DNA of 64,000 nt, from positions 67,351,649-67,415,648 of the forward strand of contig NC_092039.1 of the NCBI RefSeq assembly GCF_003086295.3. Reading direction: 5' to 3'. This DNA comes from Arachis hypogaea (taxonomy: Eukaryota; Streptophyta; Magnoliopsida; Fabales; Fabaceae). Below, one piece after another: positions 34,337 to 44,493 of this stretch; position 1 is the first letter of the stretch; the number at the start of each line of letters is the position of its first letter. Made by a program: the position numbers and the translations under genes. The notes beneath the pieces are model-generated. The model worked only from the letters and a program-made list of their open reading frames with translations. It had not been told where the DNA came from and made no database searches.

Positions 34337-36301
34337 TAATGACAAGTCATCATATACCCATTTTTCAAGCTAATTTCACTTGTTTTATTAGTCTTTATGC
34401 ACTTTCTTGCATCCTAAGTAAGTGATTTGGAATGAAAATGCATAACTTCTTTAAATCAAGCAACTACCATTAAATTGATGCTAACTCATGAGGTTTGAGA
34501 TAAATTTAATTGATTTTTAATTGATTTATAAGCCTTGAGAATTTAGTGATACTTTGAGTAGTTGTTTTGATTATTTGAAGGTGAAGAAAAGAAGAAAAAA
34601 AGGAAGCGTGGCTTAAGAAAGCGTGGCCCAAGAGATAAGAAGTGTGGCGCATGGAAGGAAGGAAGCATATATTGCCCTCCACAAGGGCACACTGCCCTCT
34701 AGGAGGGCAACATAAGGAAACAAGCTTTGAGAGGCAACACTGCCCTGCCCACAACAAGGGCGGAGCACAAATTGGTGCCATGGATCAAGGAGAGTAAAAA
34801 CTCTGCCCTGCCCTCCTCAAGAGCAATATCGGGCTCATCAAAGGAAAAAAATTCAAAGAAAAAGCTCACTAATGCTTGCCACAAGGATCGAACACGGCAC
34901 CATGAGGAAGCAAGGAACTAGGCCTTACTTTGGTGCCAAGAAAACCAAGAAAAAATAGTAGCGTGTGCATTTCCCGAGTTTCGAACGCGGAGCTTCAATG
35001 TTGGAAACATTGCCCTGCCCTCCGCAAGGGCAGGGCAGCATTTTGTGGTGCACGGCCAGCGCACCAGATTGGCGCACCAAGGGAGCTTCGGCAGCAACAG
35101 CACGCACGCACGGGCAGAATCTGGCGCACCAAAAAACTCTGCCCTGCCCTCCACAAGGGCAGGGCAGCATCCTGCAGCACCACACGCACCAAACACACAC
35201 GCACAAGGCCGCACGCATCATTTTCTGCCCTGCCCTCCACAAGGGCAGGGAAGCCTCCTGGAAGCAACTTTTCTTGGGCTAAAAATTTGATTAAAAATCC
35301 AATTTAATTCATTTCTTCACAAAATCAAAAGCCCATCCAAATCCCATGATCCAAGAATAGAAAGTGTATAAATAGGAGATAGTTTGATGTAATTAGGACC
35401 TTCTTTTAAGCTTTGAATTTTTACTTTACTTTGAGCATTTGAACCTTTCTTTTGATTTTTGAACTTTTACAATTTGAGACTTCATTTTCTTTGAGAGCTT
35501 GGAACTGAGATTTTAGAGAATTGGGAAGGAGAATTGATCTCTCTTCTTCCTCGTTCTTGCTTGGGCAATTTTTACTTTTCTTGTTTGAGTCTTGGGTGTG
35601 AAGAATTGAGGAATTTCTGTCTCAATCTCCATTCAAGATCTCTTTAATTTCTCTTCTGCATAATTGAGTTCAATTGCATTTCCTTTACTGCTTCTTCTTT
35701 AATTTCTTGTTAATTGCTTTGTGGACTTGGATCTGGGAAGGCAGTTGAGATCTAGACTTTGCTATCTAGTCTCTGGAGTCCTGAGATCCCATTTTTTCTT
35801 TTGGGTTCTTCTGTGAACCCCTGCTGCAAGTTAATTTCCATTTCTATTTGAGATCTAGTCTGTTTCAATTCATCTCTTGTTTAGTTAATTGTTGCAATTT
35901 AATTTCCCTTGTTTAAATTCTGAATTCCCAGTCCTCAATTCCCTTTTTTCCATTCAAGCAATTTATATTTCTTGCACTTTAAGTTACTGCAATTTACATT
36001 TGTTGCACTTTAAGTTTTAGTCATTTAATTTCTTATTCCTTAAGATTCAGCTCTTTTACTTTTAGTTCTTTTTAATTTCTGCAATTCATCCCTCTCCCTT
36101 TACATTCCAAGTAATTTAGTTTCTGTTAATGATAAACCACTCAAACAATACTTGATTCGCTTGACTAAATCAACCACTAAACTAAAATTGCTCAATCCTT
36201 CAATCCCTGTGGGATCGACCTCACTCCCGTGAGTTTTATTACTTGATGCGACCCGGTACACTTGCCGGTGAGTTTTGTGTTGGATCGTTTTCCACACATC
36301 A
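34337..36301 (+). mobile_element. L6 solo LTR inside L5
   Basis: TGACAAGTCATCATATACCC (34340) to CCACACATCA (36301), with ACCGC at 34332-34336 and 36302-36306. Three extra bases (TAA) stand between the left duplication and TGACAAG. The U5 end has GGGATCGACCTCACTCCCGTGAG and ACCCGGTACACTTGCCGGT, shared with L2 and L4. Open frames at 34500-35310 on both strands come from GC-rich repeats. Confidence 0.85.
34672..35253 (+). repeat. GC-rich hairpin repeats of L6
   Basis: At least six boxes of CTGCCCTGCCCT-CCACA-AGGGCAGGGCAG type. Perfect stems of 11-12 bp at 35011-35037 and 35139-35167, one mismatch at 35225-35253; weaker ones near 34672, 34690, 34736 and 34802. They lie upstream of a possible TATA (TATAAATAGG near 35367). 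Confidence 0.85.
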
Positions 36302-37440
36302 ACCGCACGAAGGAGCGCAAATCGCAGTGACACGGCTGCATGGCATACGCGGCCGCGCGGATTGGAAAGCGCAAGCGACGCGGTAGCATGGACGACGCGA
36401 ACGCGTGGCGAGGAAAAAGCGCAAGCGACGCGTCCGCATGGATGACGCGATCGCGTGACATGTGCGATCTGCATAATCTATAGAATTTGCTGGGGGCGAT
36501 TTTTGGACCTTATTTCGGCCCAGTTTTTGGCCCGAAACAGCAGACTATAGTCAGAGAATATGCAGAAACAAAGACATTCATTCAGTAGTTTGGAGATTTA
36601 GTTTTCTCTCTTAGGTTTTTCTCTCTAGTTTTTAATTTTTAATCTTTAATTGATCTTAGCATTGGAACATTGAGAAGAGTTATTTCCTCATCAAGACTTC
36701 ATCACTCTAGTTTGTCTTCTTAACTTGGTTTTATTCTTCCATGTTCCTTGTTTTTGTTCAATTTTGTCATTCAGATACTTTTATGATTATTTAATGCAAG
36801 GATTATTTCTTTTTCATTCAATTTCAATTTCAATAACTATGTTTTTTTATTCCCTTTCATGTTTTATGGATTTATTATTTACAATGCGTGAGTAGTTTCA
36901 TTACTTGATGGGGAATTGATTAAAAAGGAACTCTTGAGTTGGAAGGATTGAAAGAAAATTTGTAATTGGGTTAACTGTTGAATTACCATCCTGTCACCGA
37001 CGCCAATCCCTTTGAACTAAGTGGGTTGTAACTTGTGAACAGATCCAGTAATTCAACTTGTTTGACTTTCCCTTACCTAGTAAAAGATAACCAAACAGAG
37101 CAACCATTAATTATAAATTAATCTAAAAAATCACTCCATTAATGATAGAGATCCCAACCAATCAATTCACAGTCAAGGCTTTTATTCATATTATTTAATT
37201 TCCCTCAATTTAAATCCCAATTTACTCAACTCAACTTCTTGAACATCTGATTAATAAGACAGCACACTTCTCTGCAACTCGTTGGGTGATGACCTGGGAC
37301 TTAAAACTCCCAGTAATTTTAATTTAAACTCTCTGTGACATATTTCTAAATTGATAGGCAGATTTTTGGTGAATTAAGAACTATACTTGCAACATAATCA
37401 TTTTAATAATTTTTAATTCACCAGCTTCTGCTTCCCATCA

Positions 37441-37862
37441 AAGGTCCAAGTGAAAAGCTTGAGACTGAGTGGTTAAAGTCATGATGTTAAGTCACAATCT
37501 GAAAAGGTTCACCCAGTTATGTGTCTGTGGCATTTATGTATCCGGTGGTAATACTGGAAAACAAAGTGCTTAGGGCCATGGCCAAGACTCATAAAGTAGC
37601 TGTGTTCAAGAATCAACATACTCAAATAGGAGAATCAATAACACTATCTAAAATTCTGAGTTCCTATAGATGCCAATCATTCTGAATTTCAAAGGATAAA
37701 GTGAGATGCCAAAACTATTCAGAAGCAAAAAGCTACTAGTCCCGCTCATCTAATTGGGACTAAGTTTCATTGATATTGTGAGATACATTGTATGTTCTCT
37801 TCTTTTTATCCTATTTGATTTTCAGTTGCTTGGGGACAAGCAACAATTTAAGTTTGGTGTAG
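37441..37862 (+). other. 3' non-coding region of E before its 3' LTR
   Basis: No gene. Contains hairpin GTTGCTTG-GGGA-CAAGCAAC (37825-37844, perfect 8-bp stem), 5 nt, AAGTTTGGTGT (37850-37860), then the LTR at 37863. Confidence 0.75.
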
Positions 37863-39607
37863 TGATGAGCGGATAATTTATACGCTTTTTGGCATTGTTT
37901 TTAGGTAGTTTTTAGTATGATTTAGTCACTTTTTAGTATATTTTTATTAGTTTTTATGCAAAAATCATATTTCTAGACTTTACTATGAGTTTGTGTGTTT
38001 TTCTGTGATTTCAGGTATTTTCTGGCTGAAATTGAAGGACCTGAACAAAAATCTGATTCAGAGGCTGAAAAAGGACTGTTGATGCTATTGGATTCTGACC
38101 TCCCTGCACTCAAAATGGATATTTTTGGAGCTACAGAAACCCAAATGGCGCACTCTCAATTGCGTTGGAAAGTAGACATCTAGGGCTTTCCAGAAATATA
38201 TAATAGTTCTTACTTTTCTTGAGTTTAAACGACGCAAACTAGCGTTCAACACCAGCTTTCTGCCCTATTCTGGCGTTAAACGCCAGAAACAAGTTGCAAG
38301 CTAGAGTCAAATGCCAGAAACAAGTTACAAACTGGCGTTTAACTCCAAAGAAGGCCTCTACACGTGAAAGCTTCAATGCTCAGCCCAGGCACACACCAAG
38401 TGAGCCCAGAAGTGGATTTCTGCATCATTTACTTATTTCTGTAAACCTAGTAACTAGTTTAGTATAAATAGAACTTTTTACTATTGTACTAGGGGTCTTT
38501 TTCCCTATTTTCGAATTCACATGCTATTTGGGGAGGCTGGCCATTTGGCCATGCCAAGACCTTGTACTTATGTATTTTCAACGGTGGAGTTTCTATACAC
38601 CATAGATTAAGGTGTGGAGCTCTGCTGTTCCTCGAGTATTAATGCAATTACTACTGTTTTCTATTCAAGTCATGCTTATTCTTATTCTAAGATATTCATT
38701 CGCACACAAGAACATGACGAATGTGATGATTATGTGACACTCATCACTATTCTCACTTATGAACGCGTGATTGATAACCACTTCCGTTCTAAATGAAAAC
38801 AAGCTTGAATGTATATCTCTTGGATCTCTCTTCAATGATTCACATCGTCTCTCCTGAAACCAGAGCATATGAGTCTGAGATCAGAATCTTCATGGTATAG
38901 GCTAGAATCAATTGGCAGTATTCTTGAGATCCGAAAAGTCTAAACCTTGTCTGGGGTATTCCGAGTAGGATCTGGGATGGGATGACTGTGACGAGCTTCA
39001 AACATGCGACTGTAGGGCATGGTGACAGACGCAAAAGGATAGTAAATCCTATTCCTACACGATCGAGAACCAACAGCTGATTAGCCATACGATATCTGGG
39101 CATGGTATTTTTCATCCGAGACGAGAAATCCAATAGTTGATTAGCCGTACAGAAACCGTAGAGGACCATTTTCACTGAGATGATGGGAAGTAGCCATTGA
39201 CAATGGTGACACCCAACATACAGCTTGCCATAGAATGGAATATGAAGGATTGGATGAAGGCAGTAGAAAAGCAGAGATTCAGAAGGAACAATGCATCTCC
39301 ATACGCTTATCTGAAATTCCCACCAATGAATTACATAAGTATCTCTATCTTTATTTTATGCTTATTTATAATTTAATTATCAAAACTCCATAACCATTTG
39401 AATTCGCCTGACTAAGATTTACAAGATGACCATAGCTTGCTTCAGGCCAACAATCTCCGTGGGATCGACCCTTACTCACGTAAGGTTTATTACTTGGATG
39501 ACCCAGTGCACCTGCTGGTTAGTTGTGCAAAGTTGTGAAAAAGAGTTGAGATTACAATTGTGTGTACCAAGTTGTTGGCGCCATTGAGATCACAATTTCG
39601 TGCACTA
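37863..39607 (+). repeat. 3' LTR of element E (L2)
   Basis: TGATGAGCGG to GTGCACTA (CACCA in the 5' copy). Same length as the 5' LTR with many base differences. Contains the extra primer-site relic at 39566-39587. Confidence 0.9.
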
Positions 39608-39634
39608 ACAAGCAACAATTCAAGTTTGGTGTTG
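39608..39634 (+). promoter_or_regulatory. Plus-strand primer region of element A
   Basis: ACAAG (target duplication of E), then CAACAATTCAAGTTTGGTGTTG abutting the 3' LTR of A. With 26051-26066 it restores the hairpin GTTGCTTG-AGGG-CAAGCAAC, so E inserted into the 3' arm of this hairpin. Confidence 0.65.
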
Positions 39635-41118
39635 TGATGCGTGAGCATCTTTATTGTCTTTTCCTAGTGAATTTGCAATCAATTTGTTAAGTTTAATCTA
39701 GAATTAATTGTCTTTTAGCCACTATGGATCCTACTTTGAGTCTTGCACAATTTTGTTTATTTTAGGTAGCATTCGGCTAGAATTGATGGAGTATCTGCAG
39801 CACAAAAATTTAAATGAGATGACAGTGAGAAGCGATGCGCACGCATACAAGACGCGTGGACGTGATTTGGAGCTTTCCATGGTGACGCGGGTGCATGGAT
39901 GACGCGTACGCCTGATTTGAAGATTTGCACGGTGATGCGTACGCGTACCTGACGCGTACGCGTTAACTCAAAGAAGACCATCGACGAGTACGTGTGACTG
40001 ACGCATACGCGTGACATGCGCCACGTGCAGAAAATACAGAAAAATGCTGGGGGTGATTTTTGGGTTGTTTTTAACCCAGTTTTTAGCCTAGGAAACGCAG
40101 ATTAGAGGCTGCAGAATGGAGGACTCAAGGGAACACTTCCTGTTACTTCCCAAGTTAGGCGTGGGTCCTACGAAGCAAGTGGTCCCTATCATCAATTAAA
40201 GACTTGCTAATTGCCATAATTAATTATGATTTAAATTTAAATATTATAGGAAAAGATATTAGTTTAGATATTAGATTTTAAATTAATTAGGATTAGATAT
40301 AAAAGATATTAGGATTCTATACTAATTAACATTCCGTACTTCCAGTTTACCTGAATCCTTATTTTTCTCTGAGTCATGAGCAACTAAACCTCCATTGTTA
40401 AGGTTAAGAGCTCTGTCTATTGTATGGATTGATACTATTATTATTCTATTTTAATTCATGTTTTGATTTATATTTCAAGAATTGTTTTCTTTCTTTATTT
40501 TATAAATTTGGGTGGAACAGAAGTATGACCCATGTTCTAATTGAGTTCTTGTATAACTTGCAAAAGCTCTTTACTTGAACAATAACTTGAAAACAATTTC
40601 TCCTAAATTCTAATTATCTGGATTTAACGGGATATGTAACATATAATCCTCTTATATTTGGATTATTATGATTTTTGTGGCCTATAAACTGGAATTTGAT
40701 CATCACCCTCTATTGGAATTAACTGACCAAGGAATTGGCAGTTGATGAATTTTAGAGGAGACTAGAAAGGTCTAAGGAATTAGGGTCTAGTCACATATAG
40801 TTTGCCATGAATTAAATCTTGCATGATTAAAATAGTTAGTAAGAAAATTCAATCCAGAAAATAGATAACTCTCAAGTTTTAACTATTTTCTCCCATATTT
40901 ATTCCCAACTTATTCACCTGCTGTCTTCGAACTCTTAATTTACTGTTTAATGTTCTTTGAACATCCAACACTCTTTTCTGCTTGCCTAACTAAGCCAATC
41001 ACTCAATCATTGTTGCTTGATCCATCAATCCTCGTGGGATCGACCCTCACTCAGCTGAGGTTCTTGGTACGACTCGGTGCACTTGCCGGTTAGTTTGTGG
41101 GTTATAAATCCTGCATCA
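39635..41118 (+). repeat. 3' LTR of element A (L4)
   Basis: TGATGCGTGAGC to CCTGCATCA, followed by GTAGG. Same sequence blocks as 6682-8118, including ACGCGTACGCGT boxes at 39835-40020. Confidence 0.9.
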
Positions 41119-42295
41119 GTAGGGTGCCCTAAAAAAGTTTTCTCAGAAAAGAAATCATCACTCTAACCAAGCAGTTCTAACATAAAATGGGTAGAATATG
41201 TACAAACTCTAACTATCATGCAATCTATCAAGCAATGCAACAACTAGCTAACAAAGAAGATTAAGAATTGGTGTTGGAAAAGAAAATTGTTATCCACGAA
41301 GGTCAGTCCTCGACCCCCTCACACTTGAAGATTGCACCATCCTCGGTGCATGCAAAGAAGAACAAGGTGGATGGGCTCCTTCAAAAGGTTGTGCGGAGGG
41401 ACTTGCTTGTTGCCCCATTAAGAAGCTTTTCCTTTTCTTTCTTGGTGGCCAGCCTAAAAGGAGAGAGAAAGAAAGAAGAATAATCCCACAAGCAAAGATC
41501 TCAAAGCAAATAGAATATATCTGTGGCTAATGCCAAATAAGAGTGAGGTTCTTAACTACATGGTAGCTACAACATGTAAGTGAGAAAACAATATAAGCAA
41601 ATGGCATATCAATTAACACTTGATGCAAGAGTAAAGACAAAGCATAAGTAAATGACACGAAGAGAACTTGGAGCATCAAGTTCAAACAAGAATTGACACA
41701 AACAAGATTAGTGATAAGCATTGGAGATTTCGGTCCCATCCCAACTCAATGATAATGAAGCACAAAAACAAAGAATAATGAGTTAGAAGGGACTAAAGCA
41801 CTAATCTTGCGTGTGGGAAAAAATTTGCAAATAATAAGTAAGAAAAAGTGGGTTCTGAAAGACAATGCAAGTTAATACCAATGCACAAAGAATGCAAGAG
41901 TCATAAAAGATTAAGCATTGACTTAAAACTTTCATCACCCAACAATACCAAACAAGTCAGGAAGCACCAAAATGATCCAAAAAATTCTCAACATTTGAGT
42001 AGAAAAAGTCAACACCAATGTAAAAATAACAAACTTAGAAAAGAAAATAAGAACAAGCAAAAATGTTAAAATGCAATGAATAAAAGTATGCAAATGTAAC
42101 AAGCAAAAGAAAATGAAAAATAAGAAAAAGGAGAATTGGAATTTTGAAGAGAGGGAGAAGAAGAAAGTAAGAAAGGAAGAAGAGAGAAGAAGAAAGGAGA
42201 GAAGAAAGAAGAAGAAAGGAGAAGAAACAGGGGAGAAACAGGGCTGCTGAAGTCGCAAAGGCGACACGCGCGCATAGGTCACGCGTGCGGGTGAC
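41119..42295 (-). mobile_element. Continuation of the minus-strand L3 element
   Basis: Follows the right GTAGG of element A, so it is the other half of the sequence at 5339-6681. Non-coding; purine-rich on the plus strand (AAGAAGAAAGGAGAAG near 42180). The right side breaks off at the plus-strand L3 LTR at 42296. No pol sequence of this element is left in the window. Confidence 0.6.
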
Positions 42296-43767
42296 TGATA
42301 AACCCCATTTGTAGGGTTTATCTTGTATTGATTTTTCGGGATTTTATCACCTTTTACCCACATTTATTCAATGAAATATCATGGTTTTATAACTTCTCCC
42401 TTAATTGTTCTTAAGAGTGAAAACATGCTTTTTAGGTCTTAAAATAGCTAAATTTAATTCACCTTGATTCCATTAGATGCCTTGATATGTTTGTAAGTGA
42501 TTTCATATTTAGGAGGCAAGGATTGGATCAAGGGAATGAAGGAAAAGCATGTAAAAATGGAGAGGTCTTCGCGCTCAATCAACCATAACTTGCTATAGAG
42601 GTCCAAATGATACGGTTCTAGTTGCGTTGGAAAGCTAACATCTGGGGCTTCAAAATGATATAAGATTTGCCATAGTTGCATTGCGCATAGGGGCACGCAC
42701 GTGCACTGTATGTGTACGCACTGATGGTTGCACATGATTCACTTAATGCAACTCGTGGCCTGCGAATTTAGAAGCCTTGTGGGCCCAATCCAACTCATTT
42801 CTGATGCTATTTAAGCCAAGGATTGAAGGAGAATCAATACACTTAGACACATTAGTTTAGTTTAGCTTAGTTTTGGAGGGAAAGTTAGTTTGTAGAGAGA
42901 GAAGCTCTCACTTCTCTCTAAAATTAGGATTAGGTTAGATCTAGATTAGGCTCTCTTAGATATAGGTTTAATTCATGCTTTGATTTACTTTTCCTTTTGT
43001 AATTCTTCTTCTCGTACATCTCTTCTCTCTAGTTTAGCATTTAATTCTTGTAATTCTCTACTTTTATGTTGATGCACTTTTGTTTCTTCTATTTTCCTTT
43101 TATGCAATTTGAGGTAATTCATGTAGATCTTGTTCATTTGATTTATTGTTGTTTAATTCCTTGCAATTTTACTATGCTTTTCTTTTGTGCCTTCCAAGTG
43201 TTTGTAAAAATGATTGGTAGGATTTTAGAGTAGAATTTATGCTCTTGGCTTGGAAAGGTAACTTAGGAACTCTTGAGTTACTAATATCCAAGTGATTGAT
43301 GATTGGGAACCATTGACTCTAGTTCTCATTAATTCAATTAGTGGAGAGCTAGGATTTATGGACTAGGATTGATATAGCTCATTTAACTTTCCTTTACTAC
43401 TAGTTAGAGGATGACTTAATGCGATTAATCCTTGCCAATTCTCATGTTGTGGTTAGTGATTAGGATAGAGATCCTTGACCACCAACCCTTGCCACGACCT
43501 TTGTTAGTTGTTAGTTTATTTTCCTTGTCATTCACATTTCTTATCTCTCATCCCAAAACCCTAAAACATAACTCATAACCAATAACAAGACACTTTATTG
43601 CAATTCCTAGGGAGAACGACCCGAGGATTAAATACTTCGGTTTATAGGGGTTTGTACTAGTGACAAACAAATTTTTGTATGAAAGGATTATTGATTGGTT
43701 TAGAAACTATACTTTACAATGAGAATTCATTAGTGAAATTCTAGACCACACAAAAATTCAATCTTCA
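42296..43767 (+). repeat. L3 LTR, plus strand (5' LTR)
   Basis: TGATAAACCCCATTTGTAGGG to AATCTTCA, followed after AAA by a primer site. Blocks match the minus-strand L3 LTR at 4281-5338. U5 has GGGAGAACGACCCGAGGATTAAATACTTCGG. Confidence 0.8.
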
Positions 43768-43770
43768 AAA

Positions 43771-43787
43771 TGGCGCCATTGTCGGGG
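43771..43787 (+). promoter_or_regulatory. Primer-binding site of L3
   Basis: TGGCGCCATTGTCGGGG, two bases different from the site in element A. Confidence 0.75.
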
Positions 43788-43938
43788 ATTGCAATGGTGT
43801 TATGTTATTGGTTATTGTATATATGTGAATAGCGTGAATAGCTTGATTTTTTTTGGATTGCTTGTTGGTTTTTGTTAGTTTTAAGATTTGATTTTCTTTG
43901 TTTCTTATTAGCTTTTGATTTTGTTTTCTCTTTTCATC

Positions 43939-44208
43939 ATGAATTCTCACTTTGGCTATGAGTGTGATTACAACTATGTTGTAGGAAGTGGTGATTACAA
44001 TGAAGAGATGTATCAAGGATGGGTCAACCAAAGGTGGGAGGAGCCATATGCATATGATCAATCCTCATGGCAACAACCTCCATCAATGCACTATGGAGAA
44101 GAGTCATTCTATGATGCATACCAACCCAATGGCTATGGTGAATCTCCTTGTGACTTTCAAGAACCACCACTATATGCCTATGAGTCATATCCTCAACATA
44201 GCCCCTAA
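43939..44208 (+). pseudogene. Start of the first ORF of the L3 element
   Basis: 89 codons from MNSHFGYECDYNYVVGSGD, extremely rich in Tyr, Gln, Ser, Pro and Glu (for example QSSWQQPPSMHYGEESFYDA). It ends CCC-TAA, and the same composition continues for about 70 nt in frame (PYSQASSHQTPPYDLNPYPP), so the stop probably comes from a mutated glutamine codon. I read it as the low-complexity N-terminus of gag or a gag-linked ORF; the capsid part is missing. Prion-like composition is an observation, its meaning is open. Confidence 0.55.
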
Positions 44209-44493
44209 CCATACTCACAAGCCTCTTCTCACCAAACACCTCCATATGACCTTAATCCATATCCACCAAACACCAAATAGATTGTATAAGTCTTGTGTAT
44301 TGTTTTATTGTCTTGGATGGATGTGAATGTTTGTTTGGCTGGATTATTGTTGGGTTTTGTGAAACGAACTATTTTTTAAGTGTTTCTCTAAAGTAGTTTC
44401 TTTAAAGTGTTGAAATCAATTTTAATCCGTTGGAATTGGATTTGAGGTTGAATTGGTTTTCTTGAAATGTGAAAATGGTATGCAATTTTGGAT
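44209..44493 (+). other. Remainder of L3 and unknown sequence
   Basis: The L3 frame fades at about 44280; the rest to TGGAT (44489-44493) resembles the sequence right of 46041 in composition and may be the start of the second G LTR. No clear junction seen. Confidence 0.4.

Larger units (their letters stand above)
34007..37440 (+). mobile_element. L5 solo LTR, split by L6
   Basis: Starts TGATAAACCACTATTTTATGG, ends CTTCCCATCA, with AAGGT at 34002-34006 and 37441-37445. The uninterrupted sequence is seen in D (sense GGCATGCAGGTCCAAG), which confirms the insertion site. CpG-rich boxes (GACGCGGTCGCATGG, GACGCGATCGCGTG) at 34310-34336 and 36330-36460. No internal region: a recombined solo LTR of about 1.47 kb once L6 is removed. 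Confidence 0.88.
26067..39607 (+). mobile_element. Element E: L2 element without RT or integrase, carrying nested solo LTRs
   Basis: LTRs 26067-27811 and 37863-39607, each 1745 bp, with flanking GCAAG (26062-26066) and ACAAG (39608-39612). Same internal order as D: leader, gag, protease, hairpin block, palindrome array, 3' ORF, 3' non-coding region. The coding parts hold several frameshifts and small deletions and the LTRs differ at many sites, so it is older than D. Confidence 0.9.
6682..41118 (+). mobile_element. Element A: complete Ty3-gypsy element (family L4), split by two insertions
   Basis: LTRs at 6682-8118 and 39635-41118 flank one internal region, and the 5-bp target duplication GTAGG stands on both sides (6677-6681 and 41119-41123). 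The internal order is primer site, gag, protease, RT, RNase H, integrase, long 3' non-coding region, so it is Ty3-gypsy; the tRNA-Asp-type primer site and protease-RT style suggest the Athila/Tat side of the group. Elements D (15276-25780) and E (26067-39607) sit in the 3' non-coding region. All frames carry stops, so this copy is inactive. Removing the insertions leaves roughly 10.4 kb, a normal length. Confidence 0.9.

Noticed and set aside
34506..35310. Several overlapping GC-rich frames on both strands
   Set aside because: Caused by the CTGCCCTGCCCT hairpin repeats of the L6 LTR; no known protein similarity.
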